From NCBI RefSeq assembly GCF_042242105.1, contig NC_092030.1, positions 2,553,501-2,617,500 of the forward strand: a stretch of 64,000 nucleotides of DNA. Direction: 5' to 3'. Numbering within the stretch: the first letter of the stretch is position 1; each line of letters begins with the position of its first letter. The notes beneath the pieces are model-generated. The model made no database searches. It saw only the letters and a program-made list of their open reading frames with translations, and was not told the origin of the DNA. The DNA is from Pempheris klunzingeri. Taxonomy: Eukaryota; Chordata; Actinopteri; Acropomatiformes; Pempheridae. This document shows positions 61,365 to 64,000 of this stretch, in pieces. The position numbers and the translations under genes were made by a program.

Positions 61365-61684
61365 GTGTGCCGTTTGCATGTTCTCCCCGTGTTTGCGTGG
61401 GTTTTCCAAAGACATGCAGGTTAATCGGTGGCTCTAAATTGCCCGTAGGCGTGAGTGGTAGATAAATAGTGTATAAGAAATGTATGACTTCAATTGCAAT
61501 TGCAACTTTAAAATGGTCAATATATTAACCTTTATAGGATGATAGATACCCCTCTTCTTCACTTGTTTGTCTCTATGTGTCAGCCTGGTTATTGGCTGGC
61601 GACCAGTCCAGGGTGTACCCCGCCTCTCCCCCAAAGTCAGCTGTGACCCTGACGGATAAGCAGTAAAGACAATGGATGGGTGGA
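61365..61684 (+). mobile_element. L2-like LINE 3' tail repeat, fragment 3, interrupted
   Basis: The 5' part (GCATGTTCTCCCCGTGTTTG, AAATTGCCCGTAGGCGTGAG) ends at about 61457. The 3' part (TTTGTCTCTATGTGTCAGCC, GGCGACCAGTCCAGGGTG, GATAAGCAGTAAAGACAATG) resumes at about 61566. Between them sits the right arm of the inverted duplication. It is the most complete of the three copies at its 5' side. Confidence 0.65.
61455..61552 (-). repeat. Right arm of the inverted duplication, inserted in the L2-like tail
   Basis: Reverse complement of 61189-61289 with a few substitutions and indels. It interrupts the L2-like repeat around it, so this arm is the younger insertion or the product of a templated rearrangement. 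Confidence 0.9.
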
Positions 61685-64000
61685 ATGGCGAAAATGACAT
61701 AGTTTGAGACACAAATATCCACAAATGAATGAAACATTAACACAACGTGACCCTTAAGAGCAAAATGCAACAAAATCAGACAGAAAACACATGTTCAGTC
61801 ATTTGTTAACTAACTCTAATAACTTGTGTGAGATGTTGGTCTTGATCTTGTCTCCTGCTGTAGCACCCAGGCTCCTGGTAACGTCTCCATAGTCGGCTAC
61901 TGCCCCAGCCCCTTCACCATCTTTAGGTATTTAAACTGCCCTGGCAGCCTCACTCTGGACCAGATGCTGCCTGACACCACCAACAACCATCAGGAGACAC
62001 AAGAAATACAGAAAACGTCATCCTGATCATAGACTCCATTCCTTTTGCAGGGGTAATGTCACACAGCAGCTCATATAAGCATTGTCTTCCTGCTAGTAGT
62101 GTAGATAAACAATTATCACTGTAAACGACCTTAATAATAAATTATCTGAAGTGCTGGAACACGTAGCTGAACAGCATGTAGGGAAACATCTCGTCAAGGT
62201 GAAGAGAAAGACGTGTCCTTTGTTACATCCTCTCTCCTTATTTCAGAGAAGGCCTTTAGATTGGACACAGCAGCATTGGCCAAGTCCCAGAATCTTTTTT
62301 TTTTTTTTTTGCTGAGGGAAGTGCAAGTCATCGTCAAGGGCAAAGACCAGTGGATACAGAGTCTGGAGTTTGGCCAGATGGCATGTGATACAGCTGAAAA
62401 GACAATAGGGCATTTCAGGGACATTAAACTAACATACCCATAACATATTTTAATATTTCTGCAATAATAATGAAAATAATAAAGTGTGTTTTTAAACAGA
62501 ACTAAATATGTAAAATATAAATCTGAAGAAAACTAAAAAGGAAAATAGAAACTTTTGCTTAAGCAATCAATTTAAATTGCAAAGCCATTGTAAAAATCAT
62601 AATCATAATTAGTATAGCCCTCATGCACATAAGCCTGATTGTTATCATCACATAAAAAACATGTGAACTGATATGCAGCCAAGCAAATCACAGAGAGTCA
62701 ACAGTGGGACTGAAAATCACCTTCACCACAGTGGTCACCTTCTCTGAATATATTCATAAAGACTCAGAGAGGTTTTTTTAATGCAAAACAAGGTGGGACA
62801 CTCCAACGATTCATTTAGATTCATAAAACCAAACTTTTTAAAAGGCCATCCTACAGCAAGGGAGGTAGAGAAAAAAAATGTCCATTAGTCGCAATAACAA
62901 CCAGCTGCCCCCTGATGGCGCTATAACACAGTGGACATGAGGTGGTCAGAGTCGTTGCAGTGCACTTGGGGCTTTAAATAGCAGTGATGTATTTGTGAAT
63001 CTGAGTACTGTAGAGTCATGAATCACCATCCGCAAGAAACACTTTAATCTACTCAGGAATGTGGAGCGTGGCATGCTGGCAGTAAATATCACACCTTATA
63101 TGTCAGTCGATGAACTGCGACTTCACTGTTTGCAACTAAAAATACAGAGAGAGATTACACATAATTCACTCCTGCAGCTGCCGCAGTGCTGCAGATAATG
63201 AACAGTTACAGTCCTTTTCACCAGGTGTTAAATTGTTTAGCTGTGGTCGTGCAACGTCCTTGGGTGTCCTAAATATCCCCCTAAACACTCAGGAGGAAAT
63301 TGGAAGTGCCTTTATCTATTTTGCTCATAAAATATGTAACTCCCCGCCCCAAACATATGAGAGTGGCAGAGATTTCTTTTGAGATACTCCTTTTGAAAAA
63401 TCTGTCAGTGTGTTGCTTCTTATTGTGTTATAGTTTGGTGTTGTGCTGTACAATACTGATGGTCATATTGAAAAGATAAACTTAATCACATCAAGGTCTA
63501 TTCCAAGTACTGCTGCTTAGCAGTAATACTGAAGTCCTATGAAGTAACTGTTTAATAGAAATTTGTTTGTTAAATTATTTGGATTTTAAGCTTAAATCCA
63601 AAGTCAGTTAGTGTCCCAGGTCTTCTTCCTGAAACCTCTTGGGATGATCAAATCATTGAGGTCTTTTCACTCCACTGCTCTTTCACCTTGTTTTGCATAG
63701 ATGCTCGTCTTCCTCAGGTGACAGTAAATTAACATTTTTGCTGCTTCACCATTTCCCATCTGGCTGAGGATCAGATCTGACCCTGCACCGGTGTTGTCAG
63801 TGTTTTTATTAATGACAGATCCCAGCAGATGTTACCACTAAAATGCTCTCCATCACTCCTGTCAGCAGATTTATTGTGTCCTGGTGAATAAACCTCCTTT
63901 CTGGGGCATCAACCTTGTTCACAGAAACCCTTTGCCTGTTTAGTCTTAATGATGTGGGTCATTTCTATACAGCTGTCCCTCAATGCCATTATTCTCTTCA

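Larger units (their letters stand above)
39765..64000. other. Gene-poor region with repeats
   Basis: No exon or RNA gene is recognised on either strand over 24 kb. The content is AT-rich unique sequence with the microsatellites and transposon relics listed separately. Blocks such as 59460-59900 and 60480-60800 are complex and look unlike repeats, so they are the likeliest conserved noncoding elements; only a cross-species alignment can show this. Introns of a gene extending beyond the window cannot be excluded. Confidence 0.55.

Overview
This window is nuclear DNA from a ray-finned (teleost) fish. The evidence is spliced vertebrate genes with GT-AG introns, abundant (GT)n, (AC)n and (GATA)n microsatellites, teleost-type dispersed repeats and small DNA-transposon relics, and large AT-rich stretches with no coding sequence. 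No bacterial or phage feature is present, and I see no intact virus or retrovirus.

Four protein genes can be supported, all between about 18 and 39 kb. (1) A Qa-SNARE syntaxin of the STX1/2/3/11 type lies on the + strand (18296-21240, eight exons seen, first exon uncertain). It keeps the SNARE helix and central glutamine but ends in a basic, hydrophilic tail with no membrane anchor. (2) pgam2, muscle phosphoglycerate mutase, lies on the - strand (22896-24477, three exons) and converges on the syntaxin. (3) nefl, neurofilament light, lies on the + strand (28228-30748, four exons). (4) nefm, neurofilament medium, lies on the - strand (35146-38744, three exons). nefl and nefm face each other tail to tail about 4.4 kb apart, the same arrangement as human NEFL/NEFM. 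Their products co-assemble into the 10-nm filaments of axons. Their first two introns sit at identical protein positions, as expected of tandem paralogues.

Regulatory signals visible by eye: TATA boxes for pgam2, nefl and nefm; poly(A) signals for pgam2, nefl and nefm; a near-consensus RE1 (REST/NRSF) site about 1 kb upstream of the nefm start codon; a (GATA)n block of about 520 bp between that site and the nefm TATA box; and a G-quadruplex-capable tract upstream of nefl. Between nefl and nefm, a ZNF143-type motif followed by an ETS motif and a consensus splice donor may mark an unannotated promoter and first exon.

The flanks (1-17.8 kb, 24.6-28.1 kb and 39.8-64 kb) show no gene I can recognise. 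They hold microsatellites, a Tc1-like MITE, a LINE remnant, three copies of an L2-like 3' tail repeat and a ~100 bp inverted duplication that splits one of those copies. A piggyBac-like MITE lies in the nefl-nefm gap. I found no wholly new biological system. The best leads are the anchorless syntaxin, the cryptic promoter, the RE1/GATA architecture of nefm, and the inverted duplication.
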